Positions 13,871 through 14,355 of a DNA stretch of 14,355 nucleotides are shown piece by piece. Below the pieces are notes generated by a model, which saw only the letters and a list, made by a program, of their open reading frames with translations, made no database searches and was not told where the DNA came from. Position numbers and translations under genes: made by a program. The number at the start of each line of letters is the position of its first letter. Within the stretch, counting starts at the first letter, position 1. The stretch is taken from contig JAJRSP010000187.1 of assembly GCA_024278775.1 (NCBI GenBank), positions 1 to 14,355 on the forward strand. Direction: 5' to 3'. Source of the DNA: Planctomycetota bacterium. GTDB lineage: Bacteria > Planctomycetota > Phycisphaerae > UBA1845.

Positions 13871-14355
13871 ATGGCGGATCTCACAAGACGTGATTTTTTT
13901 CAATCGGCGGCTGCGCTCGCCGCCACCGGCGCGCTGGCCGTTACGACCGACGATGCCGTGGCCCAAGGCGGCGCGCCCTCCGGACCCGTCGTGATATCCA
14001 GCAACAACGGCCTCCGCGCGACGGAAAAGGCAGCGGCCATGATTCGAGCCGGTGCCGACACGCTCGACGCCGTGATCGCCGGTGTCAACATCGTCGAAGA
14101 AGATCCGAACGACATGTCCGTTGGCTATGGTGGTATTCCCAACGAAGACGGCATCGTTGAGCTGGACTCTTGCGTGATGCACGGGCCGACCTGCCGCGCG
14201 GGGTCGGTCGCCGCGCTGCGCCACATCAAGACACCGTCGCTCGTCGCACAAAAAGTCATGGAACGCACCGATCACGTGATGCTCGTCGGCGAGGGGGCGC
14301 TGCGTTTTGCCCGCGCTCATGGCTTTACGGAGACCAACCTGCTCACCGAGAAATC
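13871..14355 (+). CDS. Tat-exported N4-(beta-N-acetylglucosaminyl)-L-asparaginase (3' truncated)
   Basis: The first 161 residues of a protein that continues past the window edge. The start is set by AAAGGA seven bases upstream. The N-terminus has a twin-arginine signal (TRRDFF at 5-10, then an Ala-rich hydrophobic stretch) and a likely cleavage after AVA (29-31). The mature part begins with PVVISSNNGLRATEKAAAMI, then DTLDAVIAGVNIVEEDPND, SVGYGGIPNEDGIVELDSCV and CRAGSVAALRHIKTPS, all characteristic of the glycosylasparaginase/Ntn-hydrolase family. This family removes asparagine from GlcNAc-Asn after self-cleavage at a threonine. The catalytic Thr and cleavage site lie beyond the window. Export suggests breakdown of glycoprotein material outside the cytoplasm. 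Confidence 0.9.
   Translation, partial: MADLTRRDFFQSAAALAATGALAVTTDDAVAQGGAPSGPVVISSNNGLRATEKAAAMIRAGADTLDAVIAGVNIVEEDPNDMSVGYGGIPNEDGIVELDSCVMHGPTCRAGSVAALRHIKTPSLVAQKVMERTDHVMLVGEGALRFARAHGFTETNLLTEK

Overview
The window looks like part of a bacterial chromosome of moderately high GC, probably from a Planctomycetota lineage such as Phycisphaerae. The phylum is inferred, not proven, from the gene styles present: large paired SPFH proteins, a membrane-anchored coiled-coil protein ending in a BRCT-like domain, and a dnaG-rpoD pair with a long insertion in sigma. There is no CRISPR array, transposase, integrase or recognisable defence island.

Layout. Positions 1-83 hold the last codons of an unidentified gene. 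Positions 84-949 have no intact gene. They contain a good sigma70-type promoter (238-266) and what appears to be a decayed secreted protein with a YWTD-like repeat (321-740, perhaps to 807). Positions 907-4472 form an apparent operon: a small membrane zinc-ribbon protein, then two paralogous SPFH/flotillin-like proteins whose reading frames overlap by 4 nt. Positions 4621-5809 encode an unknown protein of three similar beta-rich repeats, split over two frames. Positions 6279-7682 encode the membrane coiled-coil/BRCT-like protein.

Positions 7876-11823 form the information-processing unit: promoter, an operator-like dyad, DNA primase (dnaG), the primary sigma factor (rpoD) and a strong intrinsic terminator. 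The 5' end of dnaG looks disturbed, because conserved N-terminal residues are encoded upstream of the first usable start codon. A selenocysteine tRNA gene (selC, 12076-12171) with its own likely promoter follows. On the minus strand at 12290-13015 is a YugP-type membrane zinc peptidase. Positions 13314-13817 encode an O6-methylguanine-DNA methyltransferase. Positions 13871-14355 hold the start of a Tat-exported glycosylasparaginase-like enzyme, cut by the window end.

How the parts fit. dnaG-rpoD is the classic macromolecular-synthesis pairing. The zinc-ribbon/SPFH genes probably build a membrane scaffold, by analogy with HflK/HflC or flotillins. selC implies that the genome decodes some UGA codons as selenocysteine, and most genes here end in TAG rather than TGA. 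The items most worth a second look are the triple N-terminal repeats in both SPFH proteins, the BRCT-like domain on a membrane-anchored coiled-coil protein, the split repeat gene, the dnaG start and selC. I do not see a clearly new multi-gene system.
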